Origin: Warburgia ugandensis
Lineage: Eukaryota; Streptophyta; Magnoliopsida; Canellales; Canellaceae
Length of the DNA: 64,000 nt
Assembly (NCBI GenBank): GCA_035236585.1
Contig: CP141135.1
Coordinates: 61,658,190 to 61,722,189, forward strand
Direction of reading: 5' to 3'
The stretch's first letter is position 1; each line of letters opens with the position of its first letter. The notes beneath the pieces were generated by a model. It saw nothing but the letters and a program-made list of their open reading frames with translations. It was not told the origin of the DNA and did not search any database. Positions 1-10,309 of the stretch are shown piece by piece. The position numbers were made by a program, and so were the translations under genes.

Positions 1-604
1 AATCTGGGTGCCAAGCGTGTCGGCAAATGCGCTGCCAGATAAGAGGGAGGAGAGAAAGAGGAAAGAGAGAGGAAAAAGAGAAAAGGGAAGGAAAGAGGGA
101 GAGCTGGGGGAAAGAGAGCAGATTTTTTGTAACAAAAATTTTGAGGTATTTATAGGTTAAAATTTGATTATTTTATTAATTTTTATTAATTTATCTTTTT
201 ATTCCAGTAAAATTACTTTAATAAAAGTGAAAGTTCTATTATCTCTACTTTCATCTTTGTTCTAGCTGACTCATATTTTACTTCAGTTATAACTCATATT
301 TTACCTAACTTTTGTGGACCCTACACAAAAGTAAAATTACCATTTACCCTTTTTAATAAAATTAAAATATAAAAATTAAGAAAAATATGAATTTTTCATG
401 AACTCCAATTTCAACGTGCTTATAATGTTTAGACTCAAATTTTCCAGTACATTTCAAATATCCATGTTTTAACCCTTGATTCTATTTTTTTTTTATTATA
501 AAAAATTGATTTTCTTGGAATCTAAAATTTGAGCTCCGTTTTCAAAATTACAAATTCTCACTTTCAATAAATCAAATATATTCTTAAAATTTGGGGTTAT
601 TACA
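1..604 (-). mobile_element. LTR fragment, chromovirus-like Gypsy type, left edge outside the window
   Basis: This matches, segment by segment, the right part of the solo LTR at 53873-58084. Shared landmarks are a purine-rich GAGA tract, a TATTTATAG segment, a block near 305-350 resembling 57805-57850, and an end reading TTTGGGGTTATTACA against TTTTGGGGTTTTCACA. Read on the minus strand it begins TGTAATAACCCC, as expected for an LTR start, so the LTR runs leftward out of the window. It abuts the first recognisable VIR exon, which suggests that this insertion or a linked deletion removed the upstream part of that gene copy. Whether it is a solo LTR or part of a full element cannot be seen. Confidence 0.75.
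147..154 (-). promoter_or_regulatory. possible LTR TATA box
   Basis: On the minus strand this reads TATAAATA, followed by a purine-rich tract on the + strand. The same motif sits at the matching place in the related LTR (57655-57662), which supports it as the LTR core promoter. Inference only. Confidence 0.35.
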
Positions 605-1103
605 TGAGATCTGTGATTTGAGGAACGCCATCATCAAGTCTTGCAATCTTTCACTCAGCAGCTGAACTTTTTGAAGTTATGGTTATTGAGTCATCTACAT
701 CTTCTTTGATTTCTTTGACTGGACATGCTGTGGGGCTTCATAGAGTCCTACATAGATCTTCCCTCGAATCTAATAGCAAGGATGCTCTTACAAGTTTGTT
801 AGAATGGATGGATGTTGGTGTAGTTTATCACAAAAATGGAGCTGTCGGACTTCTTAGGTATGCTGCAGTTTTAGCATCTCGAGGAGATGCTCACCTTACT
901 ACAGCAAGTGTTCAAGTATTGGACTTTGTGGATCTTGAAAATGTTGTTGGAGATTTTGCAAGTGGTTCAGATATTCAGCTTATTGAGAATTTGTTGGGGA
1001 AGCTCATTTCTCATAATACTTTAATGGGTTCACCCTTCGTGATTCTTCTATCACGCAACTAACCACAACTTTTCAAATTTTGGGATCCATTTCAGAAAAC
1101 TTG
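605..1103 (+). pseudogene. VIR: VIR pseudogene exon piece A
   Basis: The open part encodes AIFHSAAELFEVMV, then a HAVGLHRVLH segment, LLEWMDVGVVYHKNG and LLRYAAVLASRGDAHL, all typical of plant VIR. Near 1020-1030 the reading frame must shift by one base to continue as GFTLRDSSITQLTT and ILGSISEN. A GTAGG donor follows at 1104. The left end meets the LTR at 604, so the true exon start is uncertain. Confidence 0.85.
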
Positions 1104-1183
1104 GTAGGAAACTTTTGCAACTTAATCTTTTTCAGCTGTTGATGTTAGTAAACTTATAGCTGAATTTTCTTTCTTTTGCAAAG

Positions 1184-1282
1184 GCTAAAGCTGCTTCTCT
1201 CTATGAAGAAGGTGCAGTTACTCTTATTTATGTGGTTTTGGTCAATTGTAAGTTCATGCTTGAGCAGTCCTCGAACACTTAT
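1184..1282 (+). pseudogene. VIR: VIR pseudogene exon piece B
   Basis: It lies between an acceptor TTTTGCAAAG and a donor GTATGT. It encodes AKAASLYEEGAVTLIYVVLV and then NCKFMLEQSSNTY, matching the VIR segment that follows SEN in piece A. The 80-bp intron before it is normal in size. The intron after it (1283-5001) is swollen by SINEs and a CT microsatellite. Confidence 0.85.
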
Positions 1283-1603
1283 GTATGTTCCATGCTTACC
1301 CATTACACTAACGGACTAGCTTTCATGGATTAACTGTAGCATAACAGTAGTTCATGTATTGCTTTATCTATCTCATAGCAACACAATGAAATAATTTTGT
1401 ATCATAGAGAATTTCTTGATGCATTTTGATGAATCCTCTTACATTTTAATTTGCTAAAAAATTTCACTTGATAATTGAAATGTTCTTCTTTCTTAGAATA
1501 AATAGCGAGCAACTTGTTCTATTGTACTTGATCTATGATTCTGTTTGAAAACCAAGAATCTGCTGAATCAAGTACATTAAACATGTCTAGAAGTTCAAGA
1601 AAT

Positions 1604-1754
1604 GAATGGCACTGTAGACAACAGAAGGAGAGCCTAGGCCCTTGTGTGACCTAGAGGTCATGGGTTCAAGGCATGCAAATAGCCTCTTGCAAATACGCAG
1701 GAGCTTCATGCACTAGGCTGCCTTTTTTTCTTTTTTGAATGGCAGTGTAGACAA
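1604..1754 (+). mobile_element. Au-type SINE (internally deleted) with target-site duplication
   Basis: A tRNA-derived SINE with the B-box-like GGGTTCAAGG, the conserved AGCCTCTTGCAAA block and the 3' end GGAGCTTCATGCACTAGGCTGCC plus T tract (here given in part). The flanks GAATGGCACTGTAGACAA (1604-1621) and GAATGGCAGTGTAGACAA (1737-1754) are an 18-bp target duplication with one mismatch. The body (1622-1736) lacks the stretch between the CTCTTGC block and the GAGCTTC block seen in fuller copies. Confidence 0.85.
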
Positions 1755-3097
1755 TTTATAAGAAACTAAAGTTGTTTGTTGTGGACTATATACCACTAGA
1801 TGGAAAATGTAGAACTTTAGACCTGTGCAATCAGTGGTTTGAATTATTATGTAAATATTAAATTATCTTATTTAAAGGAGTAGTAAAGAGTAAACAATAA
1901 TAGTTATGTCAAATTGTAAAAGAGAGTTGAAAGTTAGTATAACTTATTTTGGAATATCTATAGCGTCTCTTTTCTATGGGTCTGTTTATTCATCTTTTCA
2001 AAATTTTGACTTAATCAACTCATTTGTTAAAATAGTTCCTAAGAGAATTTTCTTGGACCAAATAATAAATGTGATCTACAATTAGTCTTATAATCGTAGT
2101 TACATATGCATTTTTTATGCAACATCCTTAACTAAGGGTATAAGAAGATTAGCTGAACTAACTCATTTCTTTAATAGACAAGTAATTGATGGAATTACAA
2201 ATGGGGTTGGTGTTGTAAGTTTCTTTCTGAGAGAGCAGAATTACACCAGCACTGATGCACCAACTTCCATAAGAACCATGCAGTTAAGCGTGGGCAAAAG
2301 AAGTACTAGGATGGCTGACTTCTTGGGAAGTCATCTTGTTGCACCTCTCATTTTGCCCCAAAAAAAGAAGAACATATTATTTCTTAACTTGGAACTCTAA
2401 AACATGAAATCAATGTTCATAATGATCATCAAGTTCTAATTTATCTTTTCTGCCTAAGCCTGATAAATATTCCAGTTAGGTACTGACCATTTAAGTCGAT
2501 AACTGCCAGTCACTCATGCTCAAGTTGACAGTTTGTGTACAATCTCCTCGTCAAAAAATAAAAATCCGTAAAAAATGTAACGACCTAAAAAATAACTACA
2601 GCGCATACTTTACTGTTAAGACAATGGCAAGATGGTAGTGGAAGAATTAGCACATTGGTATCTCTTCTTTTGTCTTTTAGATAACGGATTTTAGGTTTAT
2701 CATAGTGTTCACTTACTGTAGGCTGTTGGAATGTGTTTTGCCATGTGCCATGGCCCCACATGCGGCTAGACACATGGCCTAAACATGGTCCACATATGGC
2801 TTAAACATGGCTCAAACATGTTGCCTGGATGTTAAACATGGATGGGCCATGGATTATGTGAGTGCTGATCTTTGAGCAAGTTCTTCCATGCTCTTAACTT
2901 CACATAATGCGTGTTTTTATTTTTGTGCTAAAAGTTGTTGCAAAAGAAGAAAGCCAGGCTTCACCAGTAGTTTTGTTTCTGGATAGTTTATACACATCCT
3001 TGTGTGTATAGGGATAAAATAGTCTCTTAAATTTTCACAGGTCACAATAAAAGAGAAATATAAATTACAGTACATGCCCAATATCTACAAACTAGCT

Positions 3098-3235
3098 TTG
3101 GTGTAAAGATAAAAAGTTGTTATTTTGTGAGTTCGAGGTCAAAGTTTAAAACGTGAAAACGGGCTTCTTCCAAAATTCTACTTTAAGCTCTGTGTAGTCA
3201 TGCCTTGAGCTTCACGGACCGGAGCTGAGCCCTTT
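3098..3235 (+). mobile_element. diverged Au-type SINE
   Basis: GGTGTAAAGATAAAAAGTTG, GAGTTCGAGGTC, GAAAACGGGCTTC and GAGCTTCACGGACCGGAGCT occur in the order of the Au SINE. The copy is more diverged than the others and no clear target duplication was found. A CT microsatellite follows. Confidence 0.6.
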
Positions 3236-3250
3236 ACCCAGGATCCACGT

Positions 3251-3251
<1 letters not shown>

Positions 3252-3305
<54 letters not shown>
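3252..3305. repeat. (CT)n microsatellite
   Basis: About 54 bases of perfect CT dinucleotide repeat in the long VIR intron, just past a diverged SINE. Confidence 0.95.
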
Positions 3306-3308
<3 letters not shown>

Positions 3309-4693
3309 GGTTTGTTTTTCGTTCTACAGCCTCCTTCTCTCTTGGAGAAGAGAAGAAGACCGGCCTGTCTATGTATGCAGTGATCCCATTTCGCATCTTC
3401 TTTGATCTGGGCCGTTGGAAATGGAGGCTCTTGGATGAAATAGCTGATGCTCGTCGTTGGTGAAACTCACACGACTGTCAGGTTTTGCACTTGCTAAAAT
3501 ATCCTACTTCTCGTTTTCGACTGGTTTTGTAAATCACTGGATTTGAATGAAAACCCATGTCAGGCAAAAGTTTTGGATGAGAATTAGATCACGATCCTGC
3601 TTCCCATGGTAGAGTTCCAATGATTATGCAAGACCATTACTGCTAGCCATTTTGATAACCTCACTCCCTTGGCTCAATTCGCTTCTCGACCCTCTGATGC
3701 GAAATTCAGATTGAACTTGCATTAAATGAATAATTCGGATCAAAGATTCTCTACCTTTCTTATGCTGATTTCCATGTGATGGAGGGTGAATTTTCAAAGA
3801 ATAACGAACTTGTCTATTTATGTAACACGACAAATCAAAGAAGATGGAAACCCCAAATCCCAATTTTTCGTGATCCGCTAGCATATGAAATTGATTTTCT
3901 AGACTCTAGATTTCTTAATAGAAAACCCTCTAATTTGCATAGAACTGCATCTAAGACTTGAAGTATCAAAAGAAATTTATGAAAGCCATAAGGTGCTATG
4001 TTATATGAAGGATCGAAACCATATCTCTCTTGCATCACAGTTTGTTGATCAAGTATCAAAATCAAGTAAGAATGTGACATGCAACAAAGATTGCTTGAGA
4101 AGAATTTAAAAATCCGGTCACTGGTGAATTATTTTTGGCCGGCAGGATGGGCTTGGATGGCATTTGTCTTGACTATGTGACAACAGAAAGATAACGGTTT
4201 AAGGGCAATAGTTTAAAATTGAACCCATTAAAAGGGGTAATTTGGTCATTGACATCTTTTGGAGAAACAAGTTCAGCTTCTCGGTTGTCTTTTCCCATGT
4301 ATTATTAATTGCTGTAATAAATAACTGGTAGTAACAGCTTTTTTACATTTTTATCCTTAATATTCTTGCCAGTAACAAAATCATTCGTGCCTATATAATT
4401 TTTACCTTAAATATTTCTTGGTGTTATTTTGCTCCAAGAACCTTTTGGATTATTACTTACTTTTTTCCCATTCATTTTTTTTTTCTGAGCTGTGTTTGGT
4501 GATGATGCAATTTGGACATGCTTATGCATAGTTGGGACTTGACTATAGTATTTGAGTCAAGTGACTTGAGCTGCTTGTTTTATATACGTTCTTGCTAAGG
4601 CTGTTGTTTGTTAGTGGCACGAGGGTAGCATAAATATTTTCAGGACAAGAACTTATAAACATTGGCTAATTAATAACCACGATATTCTGAAAC
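3306..4693. other. intronic sequence, nothing recognised
   Basis: AT-rich sequence between two SINEs in the long VIR intron. Short open frames on both strands (for example 3624-4080) resemble nothing I know and show no codon structure. Confidence 0.5.
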
Positions 4694-4905
4694 TATTGCT
4701 GCATGTCAATGGGGCAGCACCACCGGTGCATGAAGATCCCTCGTATGCAGGGTCCGGGGAAGGGGTGGACCACAAGGGTCTATAGTACGCAGTCTTAACT
4801 TGTATTTTTGCAAGAGGCTATTTCCATGCCTTGAACCCATGATTTCAAGGTCACACGAGGACAACTTTTAGCGTTGCACGAAGGCTCATATTGCTGTATG
4901 TCAAT
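4694..4905 (-). mobile_element. full-length Au-type SINE with target-site duplication
   Basis: The body (4711-4888, about 178 bp) is a near-complete Au-type SINE in reverse orientation, from the CACCGGTGCATGAAG end through GCAAGAGGCTATTTCC to the CTTGAACCCATGATTTC B-box region. Flanks TATTGCTGCATGTCAAT (4694-4710) and TATTGCTGTATGTCAAT (4889-4905) form a 17-bp duplication with one mismatch. Confidence 0.9.
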
Positions 4906-5001
4906 ATGCTTATCATTTGTGTATAAATGACATGCATTCCTCATGTCTACTCCTAATAATTCATGGCTAGAGATTTGAGTTTGAATTGGTTTCTTGTGCA
5001 G

Positions 5002-5134
5002 ATTGTCTTGTTGACGAAGGTGGGGAGTGCAACTTTACATCAGATTTACTTTGGAAATGCAGCTGTGGCAGAGCCTGCTTGATCTTTTGATTCCATATAT
5101 TGTACTTCTTGTTACTCTCCTGCAGAAATTGCAG
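5002..5134 (+). pseudogene. VIR: VIR pseudogene exon piece C
   Basis: It follows the acceptor TTCTTGTGCAG and ends before GTATAT. One frame gives DEGGECNFTSDLLW; after a frameshift near 5060-5075 another gives QSLLDLLIPYIVLLVTLLQK, matching the VIR stretch TSDLL to LLQKLQ. Confidence 0.85.
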
Positions 5135-5887
5135 GTATATAATATTGTTAGTCCTTCATAGCTTTTCCCTCTCTTGTGGATGGTAATTGGTGGATTGTCT
5201 TTTGTAAATTTTTCTATTGTCTCTTTCCTCTATTGACTAGACAATCAAATATCACCAACACAACATCTTAAGAGGTATAGGAGAAAGCCCTCATATAAAC
5301 AAGTAATGGATAGCTAGAGGAAGTCTCCACGAAGATGATGATAAAATTAATTTTCTCCTGAAGATCCAAATCACTATTGACCTACTTAATCACTGTTTAG
5401 TTTCTTTTTCAACCTTTTCATGTGATCACTATGTCATGGTATACAACCCCTAATAAATATCCAAATCTTCATAAGTTGGCCAGCCTAGAAATGAAGATTG
5501 TACTATTATAGTAAGTTGAGTCTGTGCCATCAAACTACCAAGGGTGTGCTTGGATATTGTATTCTAGGAGGCTTATACTTTTAACCACTTAAATAATTAG
5601 GGAACTGAACAAATTTTTTAAAGGAGGCATCAAAGGGCTTCCTCCCTTTCTCTTTTGATTCCTTGTTAGTTTAGTTATTCATTTTGTACCATCCAATTGG
5701 TTGTTTTCTTTATCGTCATGATAATTTAAGTTTTTTTTATAGATTTGCTTTTCCAAATTGATTGCTGATTCAATGTGTTTTTTAGTTTTTAGTTTTATAA
5801 ATGTGCTTTTATGTTCCCTAAACATATGACACTAATAGTTAGTGTCTTATTGTGTCTATTTAGTTAACAATATTATTGTATTTGTAG

Positions 5888-5952
5888 GAATCAAAAGTGC
5901 AGCATCGGAATACAAAGCTATTGAATGTTCTTCTGAGATTTGCATCGAGAAG
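5888..5952 (+). pseudogene. VIR: VIR pseudogene exon piece D
   Basis: This 65-bp exon lies between TTTGTAG and GTGATT. It encodes ESKVQHRNTKLLNVLLRFAS, matching the VIR QHRNTKLMNALLRLH region. No disruption inside it. Confidence 0.85.
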
Positions 5953-6023
5953 GTGATTGACTGTTTATTTTGTTTGGAAAGGATTTCTGTATTAGCTTTT
6001 GATGCTTGCTTCTTTGATTGCAG

Positions 6024-6175
6024 TCCAAAATTAGCAGCATGTGCAGCAGATCTATCTTCTTCGTACCCTGCTTCTGCACTTGGTTTAGGAGCCATCTGCT
6101 GCCTTATAGTATCTGCACTTGCTTATAGCCTGGTATTTGGTTGGACACCAGGGATATTTCACTGTCTTCTCGCTT
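6024..6175 (+). pseudogene. VIR: VIR pseudogene exon piece E
   Basis: After the acceptor TTTGATTGCAG it encodes SPKLAACAADLSSSYPASAL, then VSALAY and GWTPGIFHCLLA, then TAG. In VIR the chain continues past HCLLA for several hundred residues. No such sequence is recognisable in the next 600 bases, so the right side of this exon is lost. Confidence 0.88.
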
Positions 6176-6811
6176 AGTGTTGAAAAAGATTAGCCCTTTC
6201 ACCATTGCTTAATTTTGAAACCACCAATTAGTCTTTGGTTGCTTAGGTGTTCTCAGTCCAGTCTTCTATTTTGAAAATTGCCTCTACTGAGATTCTCTCA
6301 GATGCATTTTCATGTGATATGTTCTTTGATACCATATCTTCACAGGACCGTTTGTCTTTATCAATTGTTTTCAGTACTCTCTAGTTGAATTATCTTAACT
6401 CAGATGTGATGGTTGTCTCTTTGGCCTCAATATCTTCAGGAATCTTAGCTCCACTTTGTTCTCAGAAGCTGAATCCATCTCCACCTTAAACGTTTGATGA
6501 TTGTTTAATCTTTCCTTGCTTTGACTTCCAGCCTTTCTGCATGCCCTGTTAGATGAAGAACTACTATGAAATGAATGCATAGTAATCTTGTAGATTTTCT
6601 GCTTCCAGATTTCTTGATGCACTCTCTGATGAACTATTATGAATTTAATGCATGGGGAATCTACGAGAGTTTCTGCCACTCCATAACTTGATTGGAGGTT
6701 CTCCTTCTTATGGCTTTGAAGTATCCATATGGATATGTATATTGTGTGTGATATGCTAGTGTTTCCAAAGTCATATGATATTCTGATTATCTGGTCCTGG
6801 TTTTGTTTGTT
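6176..6811 (+). other. degenerate VIR interval, exons not recognised
   Basis: This lies between exon pieces E and F. A stretch near 6405-6460 could encode DGMVV and ASISSGILAPLCSQ and may be VIR-derived, but stops follow quickly. The VIR segment that should lie here is mostly deleted. Confidence 0.4.
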
Positions 6812-6995
6812 GAGAGCTTCAGAGGGAATTTGGGTGCTGATATGTCCTTTTGGGATTCCATCCAATTCGAGTGTTACATATGATAGTCATGAAGAAAACT
6901 TGAAGGATGTCCAAGAATTGTTAGCTCTGGTGGAGCCAAGGATCAGAATCAATGAAAATTCAATATCTTTAGGTGCAAGTATCCCTTTATATCAG
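6812..6995 (+). pseudogene. VIR: VIR pseudogene exon piece F
   Basis: It encodes PFGIPSNSS, then EENLKDVQELLALVEPRI and NENSISLGASIPLYQ, with a GTATAA donor after CAG. This corresponds to the VIR FGLP to IQELLTLVESRI region. The left edge is approximate because no convincing acceptor was placed. Confidence 0.75.
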
Positions 6996-7396
6996 GTATA
7001 ACATTTGTTTTATTCATATTGTAAAACAGCTGTTTATACTTTTTGCCGCCTACAACTTTCTCAGAATTATTTTTCACAAATGTACAGGTTAAGAAATCTG
7101 TGGAATCTATCCTTCTGCTGCTGTAGAAACCTGCGGCTTCTGAAAAAGTGGAAGATGTGATTTTATGTGATGGTTTTCTTTCTTCGAATGAAGTTTTAAT
7201 TCCTTCAAAGACCTTGCCACCTCATATGTTAATTCAATCGCAGACCATGAGTAACATTCACAAGGAGAATGGATTATTACTTTCAAGGATGAGGAAACCA
7301 GATATTTCTGAGAAAGCTGGCAGTTATATTTTCTTTGAAGGTCTTGCAGGCAAAGTTTTGTGGGACTGTCCTGATTCTTCACCTGACAGACTTTTG

Positions 7397-7508
7397 ATGC
7401 CAGTTCTCCATAAAAAAGGGCCTGGGAAAGGGGCAAACCTCAAGGGTTAATAGTATGCAGCCTTACCTTGCATTTTTGCAAGAGACTGTTTTCATGCCAG
7501 TTCTCCAT
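7397..7508 (-). mobile_element. truncated Au-type SINE inside a VIR exon, perfect target duplication
   Basis: ATGCCAGTTCTCCAT occurs at 7397-7411 and 7494-7508, a perfect 15-bp target duplication. Between them (7412-7493, 82 bp) lies the reverse complement of an Au-type SINE piece: AGGGCCTGGGAAAGGGGCAA, GCAGCCTTACCTTGC and GCAAGAGACTGTTTTC, with a poly-A/T end. It lacks the 5' tRNA part and the GAGCTTC block. The insertion adds 97 bases and breaks the VIR frame. Confidence 0.93.
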
Positions 7509-7925
7509 GTAAAGAGAAAAATGGTGGCAGTAGAAGGATCCAGTAGGCATTGAGGAGAGGATAATGCAGGCGTTGAGACCATGGGCTCAGGTGCATTTTC
7601 TTGATGGGTGGGGACCCCAATTATTTCTTCTGGTTCTATTTGTAGGGATACCTTAGCGCAAGCCTAATACAAGTAGACCTCATTCTATGCAAGTAGATGA
7701 TTATGTTGCAAGAGAAAGGAACATGGATGATGTTAATAGTGGCTCAAACATTGTAAGTTCTATGCAGCATGGAGGATCTAGTGGAGGGAGACCTCTGTCT
7801 ATACATGTTGTCAAAATGCTGTGGCTGTGACAGTTGGAGAGGTGGCATGAGTTAGAAAGCCAGCCCTTGAAAATGAGAATGTCTCAGAGAAGCTCAATAA
7901 ATCTAGAAACTGAAAGCTAATCTTG

Positions 7926-8096
7926 ACGATGATATTCAGAAAATTGATATTGTGTTTGATGAGGAGTCAGAGTCTGATGATAGACTACATTTCCTCATCC
8001 AGATGAGAATACGATGATCTTCAGGAAATTGATATTATGTTTGATGAGGAGTCAGAGTCTGATGATAGACTACCATTTCCTCAGCCAGATGAGAAT
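7926..8096 (+). repeat. tandem duplication of an acidic VIR coding block
   Basis: Units 7926-8010 (85 bp) and 8011-8096 (86 bp) both encode IDI(V/M)FDEESESDDRL and a PFPQPDEN-like end. The first unit lacks one C in ACTACATTTCC against ACTACCATTTCC, which shifts its frame. VIR proteins I remember carry a single copy. Confidence 0.9.
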
Positions 8097-9502
8097 CTCC
8101 CACCTGCTTCTGTCATCACAGGGGAAAATTCTCCACATTCAAAATTTTTGAAGAGACTGAAAGTGATGTTAATTTAAGTACTCAGTTTTCTCACTTAAAT
8201 AATCCCCAGGGATCTGTAGTTGAAGGGACATCAAATGCTGAGTTTCCTTTAAGGAGGTCAACATCCCAACCTGAGATTTTGGTAATGCGGGAAGTGATTG
8301 TTTCTTCAGAGAGAAAGGATCCTGTGACAAACAGTGGCAAAATATTCTTTCATGACCAAACTGATGACAAAAAGCATGCTTATTCTCCGCCTAGAGCCTG
8401 TAAGGGATTTGATTCTACCACAGCAACAAACATGTCAGAATTTTCTTCTCAATTCCATAATAATGCTTCTACCTCATTATCAGTACAGTCATTAAGAGAT
8501 GGTAGGCTTCCGCAGCCTACTTTTTATCAGAGGGACAGCCACAACAGGCAAATAATGTTGCCATAGGTTCTGGATCTCAGGGGCTTTATGACCAGAAACT
8601 CTGAGGTAACCAGCCACCTCTTCCCCTGTTGCCCCTCCACCCACGGTCTCATCTGTATCCCAGGCTGCTGAGCCTGTTGAAAGTCATGCATCTCCTTTTC
8701 ATAAGTCCATGAGAGATGTGCAGCCACCACTTTCTTCGGCCTATCCTTTGAGACTGTTTGATCACAGTGGCTCTAAGTGTCTACTCACCATGTGAGGGAA
8801 GACAGATCTCTGGTTCAAAATTCAGCTGCAACTTTGTTATTGCCTGCATCTAGTTCATCTACCTTCTCAGAATCATTGAATTACCCTCTCTCTGCAGATT
8901 CATACAGGCAGTCTATCTTCTTATTCTCTGCCTCCATCTGCCACCCTTCCTTCTTGCTCAGCCCACACCTATTCCTTAAAGTCGTTTCATTTCTGTCTAT
9001 GCAGCAGCAGGGCCAGACTCAGCAAGTGTCTCACTTCCTCTTCCTAGTCCTTAACCTTCTGATTAGTCACTGCAACCTCATCCACCACCACCACCACCAC
9101 CTCCCCAGCATCCTCATCCTCCTCATCTTCCTTAGCACCCTAGGCCACCTATTAAAGTTTGCAGTCACAGTCTGGACAGGGGGTCTCATTGCAACAGAGC
9201 CCTATTCAGCTGCAGATGTGCCCATTACAGATTAAGCAACAATTGCATATTTGACAGATGCGTGTCTATTATCCAACCCAACAGCAAGAACTACTTTCAC
9301 AACCCAGCAACAGCAAGTTGAACATGGTCAACCACCCTTGCAACAAGCAGTAGACAATGCATCCTATGAACAACAAGATTCAGGAGTGCCACTACAGCAA
9401 TATATCACTTCTCTGGAAGTGGTTTAGGTACGCATTTCATTACATTTGTACCATGAAACTTGTAATGAAATTGACCATACATCACAATTTTTTCTTTTGC
9501 AG

Positions 9503-9571
9503 TCTTTATTGGGTGAAGGAGAGATCTGCCAGCTTCTGGAGCAGCATCTGAAATTGATGCAGATGCTTCAG
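9503..9571 (+). pseudogene. VIR: VIR pseudogene penultimate exon
   Basis: This 69-bp exon follows a 75-bp intron (9428-9502) ending TTTTGCAG. It reads SLLGEGEICQLLEQHLKLMQ and then MLQ, with no disruption, and is followed by a GTTTGA donor. It matches the conserved VIR C-terminus. Confidence 0.92.
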
Positions 9572-9831
9572 GTTTGACAGTTTGATGGGCTTTTTATCTT
9601 TTCCTTTCCTTTTTTTTTTTTTTTTTTTCAAATTATCTATTAGCTTTCCTTGCTACTACATCTTGAAAGATGGATAAAAGTGGATATGTGAGGGACCCTA
9701 ATCAAAACTGGTATGTGAGAGAGGCTAAAGCTGTTGCTGAGGAAATAAATTTGACTGAAATTGCATTTATTAAATTGGAGTTCATCTTTGCCACTCCAGG
9801 TCCCAAGCCCGGATGAAAAGGAGGGTCTTGT

Positions 9832-10085
9832 GTCAGGTGCCAGTCGGCAAGGGAGAAGTTGAAGATGATTTTGTTATTTTTTTCCTTCTTGCAAATGAAT
9901 ATGCATTTGTATATTAGTTTGCAAGGAAGAAATGAAAATCATATCCAGCTTGTTAAAAGCATGGCAATCCTTGCGTCAGGTGTTAGTCGACAAGGGAGAA
10001 GTTGAAGCTAATTTTGTAATTTCTTTCCTACTTGTTGTAAGGAAGAAATGAAAATCATCTCCAGTTTCTTAAAGCTATAGCAACC
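9832..10085 (+). repeat. two tandem monomers in the LINE 5' region
   Basis: GTCAGGTG...AGTCG.CAAGGGAGAAGTTGAAG starts at 9832 and again at 9975, an offset of 143 bp. Both copies continue into GGAAGAAATGAAAATCAT. The duplicated leader lies upstream of the coding part. Confidence 0.8.
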
Positions 10086-10309
10086 CTAACATGACATGAA
10101 TCGAAAACTGACATTCCCTCAAGCTAGGGCATTCCATATAAGCGACACATTGCATCGGATCTCGAGTGTAGTGAAAAATGGTAAAGGGTTGCTAGATCGT
10201 CCCCTCGAAAGTGACGTGCTGCCTGAGAACTCAGGTGTAGTGAAAATTGAACATGGGTTTATGCCATGGAGATCAAGAAGAGAGCTAGTAAATAGAATAT
10301 CTCAAGAGC

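Larger units (their letters stand above)
7088..9427 (+). pseudogene. VIR: VIR pseudogene large C-terminal exon
   Basis: It opens after TGTACAG with VKKSVESILLLL, then an in-frame TAG (7124-7126) and KPAASEKVEDVILCDGF. Next come VLWDCPDSSPDRL, a SINE insertion, VKRKMVAVEGSSRH with TGA (7551), GTPIISSGSICRDTLAQ, NTSRPHSMQVDDYVARERN, a duplicated acidic block, LPFPQPDENL, GFDSTTATNMSEF, a Pro/Gln-rich tail with frameshifts, and QQDSGVPLQQYITSLEVV. The exon's last codon is TAG (9425-9427) where VIR has Gln, a C-to-T change right at the splice junction. Plant VIR ends in the same kind of low-complexity Pro/Gln-rich tail. Confidence 0.88.

Noticed and set aside
3624-4080. Overlapping frames of 61-86 codons on both strands
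   Set aside because: No similarity to VIR or any known family; they lie in a VIR intron and conflict with each other.
8777-9235. 152-codon open frame with a His run
   Set aside because: It is an off-frame reading of the Pro/Gln-rich VIR tail (CCACCACCACC read as His). The VIR-like frames lie in other phases.
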